Of a stretch of 64,000 bases of DNA, positions 1-10,728 are shown in pieces. How positions within the stretch are numbered: the first letter of the stretch is position 1; the number at the start of each line of letters is the position of its first letter. The notes under the pieces were generated by a model. That model saw only the letters and a program-made list of their open reading frames with translations, made no database searches and was not told the origin of the DNA. The stretch lies in the NCBI GenBank assembly GCA_001897375.1, contig MKSU01000004.1:275603-339602 (forward strand). The letters are read 5' to 3'. Source of the stretch: Sphingomonas sp. 67-36 (GTDB lineage: Bacteria; Pseudomonadota; Alphaproteobacteria; Sphingomonadales; Sphingomonadaceae). The translations under genes and the position numbers were made by a program.

Positions 1-1119
1 GGCATGAAATGGTCGTTCATGCCGAAGAATCCGACGCCGGAGCGGCCGAGCTTCCTCGTCATCAACGCCGACGAATCCGAGCCGGGCAGTTGCAAGGACC
101 GCGAGATCATCCGCCACGATCCGCACAAGCTGATCGAGGGCGCGCTGGTCGCGGGCTTCGCGATGCGCGCGCGCGCGGCCTATATCTACATCCGCGGCGA
201 ATATATCCGCGAGGCGGAGGTGCTGTTCGAGGCGGTCCGCGAGGCTTACGACGCCGGGCTGATCGGCAAGAACGCCTGCGGTTCCGGCTACGACTTCGAC
301 GTGTTCGTCCATCGCGGTGCGGGCGCCTACATCTGCGGCGAGGAAACCGCGATGCTGGAGAGCCTTGAGGGCAAGAAGGGCCAGCCGCGCCTGAAACCCC
401 CGTTCCCGGCCGGCGCGGGCCTCTACGGCTGCCCGACGACGGTGAACAACGTGGAATCGATCGCGGTCGCGCCGACGATCCTGCGGCGCGGCGCCGAATG
501 GTTCGCGAGCTTCGGCAACGAGAACAACAAGGGCACCAAGCTCTTCCAGATCAGCGGCCATGTGAACACGCCGTGCGTGGTCGAGGAGGCCATGTCGATC
601 CCGTTCCGCGAACTGATCGAGAAGCATTGCGGCGGCATTCGCGGCGGGTGGGACAATCTGCTCGCGGTGATCCCCGGCGGCTCATCGGTGCCGCTGGTGC
701 CGGCGGCGCAGATTATGGACTGCCCGATGGATTTCGATGGCCTCAAGGCGGTCGGCTCCGGCCTCGGCACGGCGGCGGTGATCGTGATGGACAAGTCCAC
801 CGACATCGTCCGCGCGATCAGCCGCATCTCCTATTTCTACAAGCATGAAAGCTGCGGCCAGTGCACGCCGTGCCGTGAAGGCACCGGCTGGATGTGGCGG
901 GTGATGGAGCGCCTGCGCACCGGCGACGCCGATATCGGCGAGATCGACATGCTCCAGCAGGTGACGAAGCAGGTGGAAGGCCACACGATCTGCGCCCTCG
1001 GCGATGCCGCGGCGTGGCCGATCCAGGGTCTCATCCGCCACTTCCGCCCCGAACTGGAGCGCCGCATCAACGAGCGTAAGGGCGGCGAAGCCGTCCCCTT
1101 GCAGGAAGCTGCCGAATAA
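1..1119 (+). CDS. nuoF: NADH-quinone oxidoreductase subunit F (partial, N-terminus outside window)
   Basis: This is the NADH-oxidising, FMN-binding subunit of complex I, acting on the cytoplasmic arm. The reading frame is open at base 1 (a Gly codon precedes the first Met), and about 60 N-terminal residues of the usual ~430 lie upstream, so the protein is cut by the window edge. The segment [20 protein letters not shown] and the GEETA stretch are the NADH/FMN site. The [4Fe-4S] N3 ligands are visible as SCGQCTPC (Cys codons at 853, 862, 871) and the fourth Cys in HTICALGD (codon at 991). The stop overlaps the nuoG start by one base (TAATG), which indicates translational coupling in the nuo operon. 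Confidence 0.97.
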   Translation, partial: GMKWSFMPKNPTPERPSFLVINADESEPGSCKDREIIRHDPHKLIEGALVAGFAMRARAAYIYIRGEYIREAEVLFEAVREAYDAGLIGKNACGSGYDFDVFVHRGAGAYICGEETAMLESLEGKKGQPRLKPPFPAGAGLYGCPTTVNNVESIAVAPTILRRGAEWFASFGNENNKGTKLFQISGHVNTPCVVEEAMSIPFRELIEKHCGGIRGGWDNLLAVIPGGSSVPLVPAAQIMDCPMDFDGLKAVGSGLGTAAVIVMDKSTDIVRAISRISYFYKHESCGQCTPCREGTGWMWRVMERLRTGDADIGEIDMLQQVTKQVEGHTICALGDAAAWPIQGLIRHFRPELERRINERKGGEAVPLQEAAE

Positions 1120-3119
1120 TGCCCAAGGTCAAGGTCGACGGCGTAGAGATCGAGGTGCCGCAGGGCGCCACCGTGCTGCAGGCGTGCGAGCTTGCCGGCA
1201 AGGAGATCCCGCGCTTCTGCTATCACGAGCGGCTCTCGATCGCCGGCAATTGTCGCATGTGCCTCGTGGAGGTGAAGCCGGGGCCGCCCAAGCCGCAGGC
1301 GTCGTGCGCGCTGCCGGCGGCGGACAATCAGGAGATTTTCACCAACACGCCGATGGTGAAGAACGCCCGCGAGGGCGTGATGGAATTCCTGCTCATCAAC
1401 CATCCGCTCGATTGCCCGATCTGCGATCAGGGCGGCGAATGCGATCTTCAGGACCAGTCGGTCGCTTATGGCCGTGGCTCATCGCGCTTCGAGGAAAACA
1501 AGCGTGCGGTGACCGAGAAATACATGGGGCCGATCGTCAAGACGGTGATGACGCGCTGCATCCAGTGCACGCGCTGCATCCGCTTCGCCGAGGAAGTGGC
1601 GGGCGTGGAGGAGATCGGCGCGATCTATCGCGGCGAGAACATGCAGATCACCTCCTATCTGGAGGAAGCGGTCACCAGCGAGCTTTCTGGCAATGTGGTG
1701 GACCTCTGCCCGGTCGGTGCGCTGACCTCCAAGCCCTATGCGTTCGAGGCGCGGCCGTGGGAGTTGAAGAAGACGCTGACCATCGACGTGATGGACGCGG
1801 TCGGCACCAATATCCGTCTCGACAGCCGGGGGCGGCAGGTGCTGCGCTGCGTGCCGCGCATCAACGAGGACGTGAACGAGGAGTGGGCGACCGACAAGAC
1901 GCGCCACGCGGTCGACGGCCTCGTGCGGCGGCGGCTCGATCGCCCGTTCGTGCGGCGCGGCGGCAAGCTGGTCGAGGCGACGTGGGACGAAGCCTTCGCT
2001 GCGATCGCCGATGCGGCGAAGGGCGTGGGGGACAGCGTTGCGGTCGTCTCGGGCGATCAGGCCGATTGCGAGACGCTGTTCGCGGCCAAGGCGCTGGCGA
2101 AGTCGTTCGGCTCGTTGCTGCTCGAGGGGCGGCAGACGGGCATGGATTATGACACGTCCAGCCTCGCGGCGGTGAATTTCAACACGACGATCGCGGGCGC
2201 CGAGACGGCGGACGTGATCCTGCTGGTCGGCACCAATGTGCGCTGGGAAGCGGCACTGGTGAACACGCGCATCCGCAAGGCGATCAAGAAGGGCGCGAAG
2301 GTCTTCGCGATCGGGCCGGAGGTCGATCTCACCTATAAGGTCGAGTGGCTGGGCGACGATCTCGCGGTGCTGGGCAACCTGCCGGCGGCGGTGACGGACG
2401 CCTTCGCCAAGGCGGAGCGGCCGATGATGATCGTCGGCGGTGCGGCGATGAAGGGTGCGCAGGGCGCGACGCTGGCGCTGGTCGACAAGCTCGGCCTCAT
2501 CAAGGACGGATGGAACGGCTATAACGTCCTCCATTTCTCGGCGAGCCGGATGGGCGGGTTGATGCTCGGCTATGCGCGGAAGGACGGGATTTCTGACCTT
2601 TACGGCGCGAAGCTCACGTTCTTCCTGGGCGCGGATGAGTGCGATTTCGCGAAGTTCACCGGGTTCAAGGTCTATATCGGCCACCACGGCGACGCCGGCG
2701 CGCATCACGCCGATGTCGTGCTTCCGGGCGCGAGCTATGCCGAGAAATCGGGCACCTGGGTGAACCTCGAAGGTCGCGTCCAGCGCGGCGAGCGTGCGGT
2801 GTTCCCGCCGGGCGACGCGCGCGAGGACTGGACGATCCTGCGCGCGCTGTCCGAGAAGCTTGGCAAGACGCTGCCCTTCGACACGCTGGAGGAACTCCGC
2901 GCCGCGATGGCGGTGGATTGCCCCGACCTCGCGACCCTCGGCCTCGTCAAATTCCCGTGGAACCCGCCGGCGCTCGACGCGAAGGCGGAAGGGGTGCTGG
3001 CCGGCTATCCGATCAAGGATTTCTACCTCACCAACGCCATCTGCCGCGCGTCCCCCACGATGCAGCGCTGCTCGGCCGAGCTTGTGCATGGCGAGACCTT
3101 CGCGGAGGCGGCGGAGTGA
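1119..3119 (+). CDS. nuoG: NADH-quinone oxidoreductase subunit G
   Basis: Complex I iron-sulfur subunit that carries electrons from NuoF towards the quinone site. It has 666 residues, a short alphaproteobacterial/mitochondrial-type form. The N-terminal ferredoxin domain has [2Fe-2S] ligands C34, C45, C48 and C63. The His-Cys box is H95, C99, C102 and C108. The next [4Fe-4S] cluster uses C147, C150, C153 and C197. The remainder (about 220–666) is a molybdopterin-oxidoreductase-like domain without catalytic cofactor residues, as usual for the family. The ATG overlaps the nuoF stop by one base, and its TGA overlaps the GTG of nuoH. Confidence 0.97.
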   Translation: MPKVKVDGVEIEVPQGATVLQACELAGKEIPRFCYHERLSIAGNCRMCLVEVKPGPPKPQASCALPAADNQEIFTNTPMVKNAREGVMEFLLINHPLDCPICDQGGECDLQDQSVAYGRGSSRFEENKRAVTEKYMGPIVKTVMTRCIQCTRCIRFAEEVAGVEEIGAIYRGENMQITSYLEEAVTSELSGNVVDLCPVGALTSKPYAFEARPWELKKTLTIDVMDAVGTNIRLDSRGRQVLRCVPRINEDVNEEWATDKTRHAVDGLVRRRLDRPFVRRGGKLVEATWDEAFAAIADAAKGVGDSVAVVSGDQADCETLFAAKALAKSFGSLLLEGRQTGMDYDTSSLAAVNFNTTIAGAETADVILLVGTNVRWEAALVNTRIRKAIKKGAKVFAIGPEVDLTYKVEWLGDDLAVLGNLPAAVTDAFAKAERPMMIVGGAAMKGAQGATLALVDKLGLIKDGWNGYNVLHFSASRMGGLMLGYARKDGISDLYGAKLTFFLGADECDFAKFTGFKVYIGHHGDAGAHHADVVLPGASYAEKSGTWVNLEGRVQRGERAVFPPGDAREDWTILRALSEKLGKTLPFDTLEELRAAMAVDCPDLATLGLVKFPWNPPALDAKAEGVLAGYPIKDFYLTNAICRASPTMQRCSAELVHGETFAEAAE

Positions 3120-4180
3120 CCAGTTTCTTCCAGAACACCGTCGGCCTGCCCTATGGCTGGGCCTGGTTTATCGCCACGCTGATCGGCATCCTCGTCATTG
3201 CATTGCCGCTGATGCTGGCGGTGGCGATGATCATCTATGCCGATCGCAAGATCTGGGCGGCGATGGCGCTCAGGCGCGGGCCGAACGTGGTCGGGCCGTT
3301 CGGCCTGCTCCAGTCGTTCGCGGACGGCCTCAAGGTCTTCCTCCAGGAGACGATCGTCCCGGCGGCGGCCAATCGTGGCCTGTTCATCCTCGCCCCGATC
3401 ATCACCTTCACCGTTGCGCTGATCGTGTGGGCGGTGGTGCCGTTCCAGCTCGGCGTGGTGCTGGCGGACATCAACGTCGGGCTGCTCTACGTGCTCGCGG
3501 CCTCGTCGCTCGGCGTGTACGGGATCATCCTCGCCGGCTGGTCGTCGAATTCGAAATATCCGTTCTTCTCCGCGATCCGCTCGGCGGCGCAGATGGTGAG
3601 CTATGAGGTCGCGATCGGCTTCATCCTGATCTCGATCGTGCTGTGGGCGGGGACGTTCAACCTCACCGGCATCGTCGAGGCGCAGCGGGGCGTGCTGGGG
3701 ACGCCGGTCAACGGCTTCTTCCTTAATCCGCTGCTGTTCCCGATGGCGGTGATGTTCTTCATCTCCTCGATGGCCGAGACGCAGCGCACGCCGTTCGACC
3801 TGACCGAGGCGGAGAGCGAGCTGGTCGCGGGCTACCAGACCGAATATTCGTCGATGAGCTTCGCGCTCTACTGGCTCGGCGAATATGCCAACGTCATCCT
3901 GATGTGCACGCTGAACGCGGTGCTGTTCTGGGGCGGCTACCTGCCGCCAATAGACATGCCATTCCTGTTCTTCTTTCCGAACATTGTCGTGCCGGGGATC
4001 ATCTGGCTGTTCGCCAAGATCCTGTTCTTCTTCTTCGTGTTCAGCTGGGTGAAGGCGACGGTCCCGCGCTATCGCTACGACCAGTTGATGCGGCTGGGCT
4101 GGAAGGTGTTCCTTCCCGTCTCGCTGTTCTGGGTGTTCCTCGTTTCCGGCGTCCTGATGTGGGCGCGGGTAGGGTTCTGA
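3116..4180 (+). CDS. nuoH: NADH-quinone oxidoreductase subunit H
   Basis: Membrane subunit of complex I (ND1 homologue) at the junction of the peripheral and membrane arms, forming much of the quinone chamber. It is 354 residues with about eight hydrophobic segments. Family signatures are visible: [21 protein letters not shown] near residues 41–60, the [20 protein letters not shown] loop near residues 221–240, and a terminal [16 protein letters not shown] segment. The start is GTG at 3116, overlapping the nuoG stop as GTGA. The open frame continues further upstream, but that part is antisense-like noise inside nuoG. The N-terminus fits the family length. Confidence 0.96.
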   Translation: MTSFFQNTVGLPYGWAWFIATLIGILVIALPLMLAVAMIIYADRKIWAAMALRRGPNVVGPFGLLQSFADGLKVFLQETIVPAAANRGLFILAPIITFTVALIVWAVVPFQLGVVLADINVGLLYVLAASSLGVYGIILAGWSSNSKYPFFSAIRSAAQMVSYEVAIGFILISIVLWAGTFNLTGIVEAQRGVLGTPVNGFFLNPLLFPMAVMFFISSMAETQRTPFDLTEAESELVAGYQTEYSSMSFALYWLGEYANVILMCTLNAVLFWGGYLPPIDMPFLFFFPNIVVPGIIWLFAKILFFFFVFSWVKATVPRYRYDQLMRLGWKVFLPVSLFWVFLVSGVLMWARVGF

Positions 4181-4182
4181 CG

Positions 4183-4668
4183 ATGGGTATCGCATCGACC
4201 GTCAAGGCCTTCACGCTCTGGGAGTTCGTGAAGGCGCACTGGCTGACCTTGAAGTATTTCTTCAAGCCCAAGGCGACGATCAACTATCCGTTTGAGCGGA
4301 ATCCGGTCTCCCCGCGCTTCCGTGGCGAGCATGCACTGCGCCGCTATCCGAACGGCGAGGAGCGTTGCATCGCGTGCAAATTGTGCGAGGCGATCTGCCC
4401 CGCGCAGGCGATCACGATCGAGGCCGAGCCGCGCGACGACGGCAGCCGCCGCACCACGCGCTACGACATCGACATGACGAAGTGCATTTATTGCGGGCTG
4501 TGCCAGGAGGCTTGTCCGGTCGACGCGATCGTCGAGGGGCCGAACTACGAGTTCGCGACCGAGACGCGCGAGGAACTGATCTACGACAAGGCCAAGCTGC
4601 TCGACAACGGCGACCGTTGGGAGCGCGCGATCGCGGCCAACCTTGCCGCCGATGCGGCGTATCGGTAG
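4183..4668 (+). CDS. nuoI: NADH-quinone oxidoreductase subunit I (ferredoxin-type)
   Basis: Complex I subunit carrying the two [4Fe-4S] clusters N6a and N6b, which pass electrons towards the terminal N2 cluster. It has 161 residues. Two classical CxxCxxCxxxCP motifs are present: C62, C65, C68, C72 and C101, C104, C107, C111. The ATG at 4183 lies two bases after the nuoH stop. This start gives the standard N-terminus (amphipathic helix, then the [21 protein letters not shown] region). The frame is open further upstream within nuoH, but that part is not family-like. Confidence 0.97.
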   Translation: MGIASTVKAFTLWEFVKAHWLTLKYFFKPKATINYPFERNPVSPRFRGEHALRRYPNGEERCIACKLCEAICPAQAITIEAEPRDDGSRRTTRYDIDMTKCIYCGLCQEACPVDAIVEGPNYEFATETREELIYDKAKLLDNGDRWERAIAANLAADAAYR

Positions 4669-4717
4669 GCGCTGGCGTGACTTCAGGGGCTTTCATGATG
4701 CTGACGGAGAACGGCCG

Positions 4718-5329
4718 GTGATACAGGCCTTCGCCTTCTATCTTTTTGCGATCGTCGTGCTGCTTTCGGGCGCGATGACGATCACCTCGCGCAACCCGGT
4801 CCATTCGGTGCTGTGGCTGATCCTGGCGTTCTTCAACGCCGCCGGCCTGATGGTGCTGGTGGGGGCGGAGTTCATCGCGATGCTGCTCGTCATCGTCTAT
4901 GTCGGCGCGGTCGCGGTGCTGTTCCTGTTCGTCGTGATGATGCTCGACATCGATTTCGCGGAGCTGCGCGCCGGGTTCGTCCGCTATGCGGCGATCGGCC
5001 TAGCGCTGGCGGTGGCGCTGGTGTGCGAGATCCTGATCGGCGTCGGCGCATGGAGCGCGGGCGGCATCGACCTTGCCCGCCGCGCCGCGCCGGTGAACGA
5101 GACGATCCCGAACATCCAGGCGATCGGCGAACTGCTCTACACGCGCTACCTGTTCGTGTTCGAGGGTGCGGGCCTCGTGCTGCTGGTGGCGATGATCGGC
5201 GCGATCGTGCTGACGCACCGCGATCGCAAGGGCGTCCGCGCGCAGAATGTCGCGCGGCAGGTCGCGCGGCGGCCGGAAGAGGCGACACGCAACATGCGGC
5301 CCGAAGTGGGGCAGGGGGTGCAATTGTGA
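4718..5329 (+). CDS. nuoJ: NADH-quinone oxidoreductase subunit J
   Basis: Membrane subunit J (ND6 homologue) of the proton-pumping arm, 203 residues with five hydrophobic segments. The start chosen is GTG at 4718, giving [11 protein letters not shown], the usual N-terminus. An upstream in-frame ATG at 4643 would overlap nuoI and add a non-hydrophobic tail, so it is rejected. A 14-codon mini-frame (GTG 4677 to TGA 4721) ends exactly over this GTG (GTGA overlap), so ribosomes terminating there could re-initiate on nuoJ. Its stop overlaps the nuoK GTG. The C-terminal Arg-rich tail (residues ~175–203) is typical of alphaproteobacteria. Confidence 0.93.
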   Translation: MIQAFAFYLFAIVVLLSGAMTITSRNPVHSVLWLILAFFNAAGLMVLVGAEFIAMLLVIVYVGAVAVLFLFVVMMLDIDFAELRAGFVRYAAIGLALAVALVCEILIGVGAWSAGGIDLARRAAPVNETIPNIQAIGELLYTRYLFVFEGAGLVLLVAMIGAIVLTHRDRKGVRAQNVARQVARRPEEATRNMRPEVGQGVQL

Positions 5330-5640
5330 GCGGCTCTATCGGCCTCGTCCACTATCTCGTCGTGGCGGCGATCCTGTTCACGATGGGCGTGCTGGGGATC
5401 TTCCTCAACCGCAAGAACATCATCGTCATCCTGATGGCGATCGAGCTGATCCTGCTCGCGGTGAACCTCAATCTCGTCGCCTTCTCGGCGGCGCTGCACG
5501 ATCTCGTCGGGCAGGTGTTCGCGATGTTCGTACTGACCGTCGCCGCCGGCGAGGCGGCGATCGGTCTCGCCATCCTCGTCATCTTCTTCCGCGGCCGCGG
5601 CTCGATCTCGGTCGACGATCCCAGCCGGATGAAGGGATAA
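5326..5640 (+). CDS. nuoK: NADH-quinone oxidoreductase subunit K
   Basis: Small antiporter-like membrane subunit (ND4L homologue), 104 residues with three transmembrane helices. The conserved membrane glutamates of this subunit are visible in the [12 protein letters not shown] and [10 protein letters not shown] stretches. The start is GTG at 5326, overlapping the nuoJ stop (GTGA). The family's length (about 100 residues) and the initial GLVHYLVV helix support this start over the longer upstream open frame, which is out of frame with nuoJ coding. Confidence 0.95.
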   Translation: MSGSIGLVHYLVVAAILFTMGVLGIFLNRKNIIVILMAIELILLAVNLNLVAFSAALHDLVGQVFAMFVLTVAAGEAAIGLAILVIFFRGRGSISVDDPSRMKG

Positions 5641-5643
5641 AGC

Positions 5644-7716
5644 GTGACTTCGATCCTTTTCATCGTTTTCCTGCCGCTGCTGGCGGCGGCGATCGCCGGG
5701 CTGGGCAATCGCGCGTTGGGCAATACCGTCGCCAAGTCGCTGACGACCGGCGCGCTGTTCGTCTCGTGCTTCCTGTCGTGGCCGATCTTCATCGGCTTCA
5801 TGACCGGCAGCCTGGGCGAGAGCGTGACGCCGGTGCTGCACTTCATGACTTCCGGCACGTTCGACGCGCGCTGGGCGCTACGCGTCGATGCGCTGACCTC
5901 GGTGATGCTGGTCGTCATCACCAGCGTCTCGGCGCTCGTCCACCTCTATAGCTGGGGCTATATGGCGGAGGACCCGGATCAGCCGCGCTTCTTCGCCTAT
6001 CTCTCGCTGTTCACTTTCGCGATGCTGATGCTGGTGACGGCGGACAACCTGATCCAGATGTTCTTCGGCTGGGAAGGCGTCGGCCTAGCCAGCTATCTGC
6101 TGATCGGCTTCTGGTTCAGGAAGCCGAGCGCCAATGCCGCCGCGATCAAGGCGTTTGTCGTCAACCGCGTCGGCGATCTCGGCTTCATGCTTGGCATCTT
6201 CGGCACCTATCTGGTGTTCAACACCGTCTCGATCCCGGAAATCCTCCACGCCGCGCCGTCGATGGCCGGTTCGACGATCGGCTTCCTCGGCCACCGCTTC
6301 GACACGATGACGGTGCTGTGTCTGCTGCTGTTCGTCGGCGCGATGGGCAAGTCGGCGCAGCTTGGCCTGCACACCTGGCTTCCCGACGCGATGGAGGGCC
6401 CGACCCCGGTCAGCGCGCTGATCCACGCCGCGACGATGGTGACGGCGGGCGTGTTCATGGTCTGCCGCCTGTCGCCGATGTTCGAGACCTCGCCGACCGC
6501 ACTGCACTTCGTCACTTTCATCGGCGCCGCGACCTGTTTCTTCGCCGCGACGATCGGCACGACGCAGACCGACATCAAGCGCGTCATCGCCTATTCGACC
6601 TGCTCGCAGCTCGGCTATATGTTCTTCGCCGCCGGCGTCGGCGCCTATGGCGCGGCGATGTTCCACCTGTTCACGCACGCCTTCTTCAAAGCGTTGCTGT
6701 TCCTCGGCGCCGGCTCGGTGATCCATGCGATGCACCATGAGCAGGACATGCGCTTCTACGGCGGCCTGCGGAAGCACATCCCCATCACCTTCTGGGCGAT
6801 GCTGCTTGGCACACTGGCGATCACGGGCGTGGGCTTGCCGTTCCTCGGCATTGGGTTCGCCGGTTTCCACTCCAAGGACGGTATCATCGAGGCTTCGTGG
6901 GCGGCGGGCGCGCCGGGGGCGTTCTGGGCTGGAGTGATCGCCGCGCTGTTGACCAGCTTCTATTCGTGGCGGCTGATGTTCCTCACCTTCTGGGGCAAGC
7001 CGCGCTGGGCCGCGTCGGAGCATATCCAGCATGCGGTGCATGACGCGCACGGCCACGGGCATGGCCACGCGCATGACGATCCGGCGGCCGAGGATGCGGG
7101 CCACGAGGTCGACGCGCATGCGCGCGGGGTGGACGAGATTCCGACCGGCACGGCGGGCTATCACCCGCACGAAAGCCCGCTCAACATGCTGGTCCCGCTG
7201 ATCGCCCTGTCGATCGGCGCGGTGGCGGCGGGCTTCGTGTTCCACGGCTGGTTCATCGATCCGACCGCCGGGGAGAATTTCTGGCGCGGGTCGATCGCCT
7301 TCAACGAGCATCTGATGCATTCGATGCACGGGGTGCCGGTGTGGGTGAAGCTCGCCGCGACGGTGGTGATGCTGCTCGGCTTCGCCGGGGCGTGGGTTGC
7401 CTATATCGCGCGCACGGATATCCCGGCGCGCTTCACGGCGACGTTCGACGTGCTGTACCAGTTCCTGCTCAACAAATGGTATTTCGACGAATTGTACGAC
7501 CTGCTGTTCGTCCGCCCCGCCTTCGCCATCGGCCGCCTGCTGTGGCACAAGGGCGACGAGGGGACGATCGACCGCTTCGGGCCGAACGGCTCGGCCTGGG
7601 TGGTGCAGTTCGGCAGCCGCGTCGCATCGCGCGTCCAGACAGGGTATGTTTACACTTATGCGTTCGTCATGCTGATCGGGCTCACCGCCGCGGTCACCTG
7701 GGTCATCGCGGGTTGA
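5644..7716 (+). CDS. nuoL: NADH-quinone oxidoreductase subunit L
   Basis: Largest antiporter-like subunit (ND5 homologue) of complex I, forming the distal proton channel and the lateral helix. It has 690 residues, the usual length. The start is GTG at 5644, three bases after the nuoK stop. Family signatures include [42 protein letters not shown] and the [17 protein letters not shown] helix with channel Lys/His residues. Residues ~460–490 form a very His-rich hydrophilic loop (many HGHGHAH-like repeats) between transmembrane segments; such loops vary between species and are not part of the proton path. The last ~100 residues carry the long amphipathic helix and final anchor. Confidence 0.96.
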   Translation: MTSILFIVFLPLLAAAIAGLGNRALGNTVAKSLTTGALFVSCFLSWPIFIGFMTGSLGESVTPVLHFMTSGTFDARWALRVDALTSVMLVVITSVSALVHLYSWGYMAEDPDQPRFFAYLSLFTFAMLMLVTADNLIQMFFGWEGVGLASYLLIGFWFRKPSANAAAIKAFVVNRVGDLGFMLGIFGTYLVFNTVSIPEILHAAPSMAGSTIGFLGHRFDTMTVLCLLLFVGAMGKSAQLGLHTWLPDAMEGPTPVSALIHAATMVTAGVFMVCRLSPMFETSPTALHFVTFIGAATCFFAATIGTTQTDIKRVIAYSTCSQLGYMFFAAGVGAYGAAMFHLFTHAFFKALLFLGAGSVIHAMHHEQDMRFYGGLRKHIPITFWAMLLGTLAITGVGLPFLGIGFAGFHSKDGIIEASWAAGAPGAFWAGVIAALLTSFYSWRLMFLTFWGKPRWAASEHIQHAVHDAHGHGHGHAHDDPAAEDAGHEVDAHARGVDEIPTGTAGYHPHESPLNMLVPLIALSIGAVAAGFVFHGWFIDPTAGENFWRGSIAFNEHLMHSMHGVPVWVKLAATVVMLLGFAGAWVAYIARTDIPARFTATFDVLYQFLLNKWYFDELYDLLFVRPAFAIGRLLWHKGDEGTIDRFGPNGSAWVVQFGSRVASRVQTGYVYTYAFVMLIGLTAAVTWVIAG

Positions 7717-7726
7717 GGTGGGGCAG

Positions 7727-9268
7727 ATGAACGGCTTTCCGATCCTCTCCGTCATGCTGCTGGTGCCCGCGCTCGCGGCGCTGGCCTGCCTGTTCCTTTC
7801 CGCTTCGCAGTCGCGCTGGCTGGCGCTGGCGGCGACGCTGGTCGATCTCGCGCTGGGCGCGCTGCTGTGGCTCAACTTCGATATCGGCGGCGCGCAGTGG
7901 CAGTTCGTCGAGCATGTGCCGCTGTTCGGACGCTTCGGCTGGTCGCTCGGCATCGACGGCTTCTCGCTGCTGCTGATCGAGTTGTCGGTGTTCCTGATGC
8001 CGATCTGCATCGGAGCATCCTGGGAGGCGATCGAGAAGCGCGTCCCCGAATATATGAGCCTGTTCCTGTTCACCGAGGTGCTGATGATCGGCACCTTCGC
8101 GGCGCAGGACCTGTTCCTGTTCTACATCTTCTTCGAGGCCGGCCTGATCCCGATGTACCTGATCATCGGCATCTGGGGCGGGGCGAACCGCATCTACGCC
8201 TCGTACAAGTTCTTCCTCTACACGCTGCTAGGCTCGGTCGTGATGTTCATCGCGATGCTCTACATGAGCATCACGGCGGGCACGACCTCGATCCCGGCGC
8301 TGATGGCCTATGACTTCCCGGCGCATGTGCAGACCTGGCTGTGGCTGGCCTTCTTCGCCTCCTTCGCGGTGAAGATGCCGATGTGGCCGGTCCACACCTG
8401 GCTTCCCGACGCGCACGTCCAGGCGCCGACGGCGGGGTCCGTCATCCTGGCGGGCGTGCTGCTGAAACTCGGCGGATACGGCTTCCTGCGCTTCTCGCTG
8501 CCGATGTTCCCGGAGGCGTCGGCGCAACTGACGTGGCTGATCTTCGCGCTGTCGGCGGTGGCGGTGATCTACACCAGCCTCGTCGCGCTGGTGCAGTCGG
8601 ACATGAAGAAGCTGATCGCCTATTCGTCGGTCGCGCATATGGCGATCGTCACGGTCGGCCTGTTCGCGTTCAACACGCAGGGCATCGAAGGCGCGATGAT
8701 GGTGATGCTGGGTCACGGCCTCGTCTCCGGCGCGCTGTTCCTGTGCGTCGGCGTGATCTACGACCGGCTGCACACCCGCGAGATCGCGCGTTATGGCGGG
8801 TTGGCGATCAACATGCCGCGCTATGCTGTGCTGTTCCTGCTGTTCACCATGGCCTCGATCGGCCTGCCGGGGACGAGCAACTTCGTCGGCGAATTGCTCA
8901 GCCTGATGGGCGCCTATCAGGTGTCCACCACGATCACGCTGCTTTGCACCACCGGCATCATCCTTGGCGCGGCGTACATGCTCTATCTCTATCGCCGCGT
9001 CGTGTTCGGTGAGATCAAGTCGGATGACGTGCGCGCCATGCCCGACCTGTCGACGCGCGAGCTGTGGCTGCTCGCGCCGATCGCCGCCGTCGTGCTGTGG
9101 ATGGGCGTCTATCCGGAGAGCTTCCTCGCGCCGATGCGTCAGGACACGCAGATGCTGCTGGCGCGGATCGATCGTGCCCGGCCGGCCGGGGATTCGCTGC
9201 CTACCAAAGGAACCGGGGTGATCCCCGCCGCTCATGCCGAAACCGTAGCGCATGGGGAGGCGCACTGA
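7727..9268 (+). CDS. nuoM: NADH-quinone oxidoreductase subunit M
   Basis: Antiporter-like membrane subunit (ND4 homologue), 513 residues with about 14 transmembrane segments. The conserved FEAGLIPMYLIIGIWGG segment, with the key Glu of helix 5, and VKMPMWPVHTWLPDAHVQAP are clear. The ATG at 7727 is preceded by a purine-rich GAGGTGGGG at a good distance, so it is preferred over the GTG at 7718 that would add three residues. The stop overlaps the nuoN start (TGATG). Confidence 0.95.
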   Translation: MNGFPILSVMLLVPALAALACLFLSASQSRWLALAATLVDLALGALLWLNFDIGGAQWQFVEHVPLFGRFGWSLGIDGFSLLLIELSVFLMPICIGASWEAIEKRVPEYMSLFLFTEVLMIGTFAAQDLFLFYIFFEAGLIPMYLIIGIWGGANRIYASYKFFLYTLLGSVVMFIAMLYMSITAGTTSIPALMAYDFPAHVQTWLWLAFFASFAVKMPMWPVHTWLPDAHVQAPTAGSVILAGVLLKLGGYGFLRFSLPMFPEASAQLTWLIFALSAVAVIYTSLVALVQSDMKKLIAYSSVAHMAIVTVGLFAFNTQGIEGAMMVMLGHGLVSGALFLCVGVIYDRLHTREIARYGGLAINMPRYAVLFLLFTMASIGLPGTSNFVGELLSLMGAYQVSTTITLLCTTGIILGAAYMLYLYRRVVFGEIKSDDVRAMPDLSTRELWLLAPIAAVVLWMGVYPESFLAPMRQDTQMLLARIDRARPAGDSLPTKGTGVIPAAHAETVAHGEAH

Positions 9269-10728
9269 TGGATTACGCCGCTCAACTCGCGATGACGCTG
9301 CCGGAGGTGGTGCTGTCGCTGGGCGCGCTCGCGCTGATGATGGTCGCCGCCTGGACGGGGCCGCAATCGAGCCGCGCCGTTTCGTGGACCGCCGTGGCGG
9401 TGCTGGCGGGGGCTTGCATCGCGCTTGTCGGCCCGGCTTCGAGCGGGGGCACCGCGTTCGACGGCATGTATCGCGCCGACGCCTTCGCCGCGCTCGCCAA
9501 GGCGATGATCTACGCCACCGCCGCTATCTCCATCCTGCTCGCGCCGAATTTCTTCCAGCATACCGCCGGGGACGACCTGAAGCCGGAATATCCGGTGCTG
9601 ATCCTGCTGGCGACGGTCGGCATGAGCATCCTCGTCTCGGCGGCCGACATGCTGATGCTCTACATCGGGCTGGAGCTGCTGAGCCTCGCCTCCTATGTGC
9701 TGGCGAGCTTCATGCGGCGCGATGCGCGATCGGCGGAAGCGGGCCTCAAATATTTCGTGCTCGGCGCGCTGGCGAGCGGCATCCTGCTCTACGGCATCAG
9801 CCTGGTGTACGGCTTCACCGGCTCCACGATGTTCGACCAGATCGCGAGCGCCTATGCCGCCGCGCCGCTTTCGGGCAGCGGCAAGTCGCTGGGGCTGATG
9901 TTCGGGCTGGTGTTCGTCTTCGCCGGCATCGCCTTCAAGATCGCGGCCGTGCCGTTCCATATGTGGACGCCAGACGTGTACGAGGGCGCGCCGACGCCGG
10001 TGACGGCATTCTTCTCCTCCGCGCCGAAGGTCGCGGGGATGGGGATCGCGCTGCGCGTCGCGATCGAGGCGATGGGGCCGGCGAGCGACCAGTGGCGGCA
10101 GATCGTGATCTTCGCCGCGCTGGCGTCGATCCTCGTTGGCGCGGTCGGGGCGATCGCGCAGCCGAACATCAAGCGGATGCTTGCCTATTCGTCGATCAAC
10201 AACATGGGCTTCGCGCTGATCGGCCTCGCCGGGGGAACGGCGGAGGGTGTCGCCTCGGTGATGACCTATATGGCGATCTACATCACCATGACGCTAGGCG
10301 CATTCATCGTCGTGCTACAGATGCGCGGTGCCGACGGCGAGCCGATCGAGACGATCGCCTCGCTCGCCGGCCTGTCGAAGACGCGGCCGGGCATGGCGCT
10401 GGGGATGGCGATCTTCATGTTCAGCCTCGCCGGCATCCCGCCGCTGTTCGGCTTCTACGCCAAGTTCGCGGTGTTCTACGCCGCGGTGCAGGCCGGGCTG
10501 TTCCCGCTGGCGGTGGTCGGCATCGTGCTGAGCGTGCCGAGCGCCTATTATTACATCCGCGTCGTCAAGACGATGTATTTCGACGAGCCGGCGGGCGAAT
10601 ACGGGCCGGGCGACAGACTCGAGGGCGGGCTGATCGCGCTGACGGCGGCGATGGTCTCGCCGCTCGGCTATCTCGCCATCCCGCTGCTCGGCGGCTGGAC
10701 GATGGCGGCGGCAAAGGCGCTGTTCTGA
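9268..10728 (+). CDS. nuoN: NADH-quinone oxidoreductase subunit N
   Basis: Last antiporter-like subunit (ND2 homologue), 486 residues with about 14 transmembrane helices. Family signatures include LMLYIGLELLSLASYVLASF, the VPFHMWTPDVYEGAPTPVTAF segment and the KRMLAYSSINNMGFALIG helix. ATG at 9268 overlaps the nuoM stop by one base. It is the end of the nuo set, but transcription probably continues, because birA begins on its stop codon. Confidence 0.96.
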   Translation: MDYAAQLAMTLPEVVLSLGALALMMVAAWTGPQSSRAVSWTAVAVLAGACIALVGPASSGGTAFDGMYRADAFAALAKAMIYATAAISILLAPNFFQHTAGDDLKPEYPVLILLATVGMSILVSAADMLMLYIGLELLSLASYVLASFMRRDARSAEAGLKYFVLGALASGILLYGISLVYGFTGSTMFDQIASAYAAAPLSGSGKSLGLMFGLVFVFAGIAFKIAAVPFHMWTPDVYEGAPTPVTAFFSSAPKVAGMGIALRVAIEAMGPASDQWRQIVIFAALASILVGAVGAIAQPNIKRMLAYSSINNMGFALIGLAGGTAEGVASVMTYMAIYITMTLGAFIVVLQMRGADGEPIETIASLAGLSKTRPGMALGMAIFMFSLAGIPPLFGFYAKFAVFYAAVQAGLFPLAVVGIVLSVPSAYYYIRVVKTMYFDEPAGEYGPGDRLEGGLIALTAAMVSPLGYLAIPLLGGWTMAAAKALF

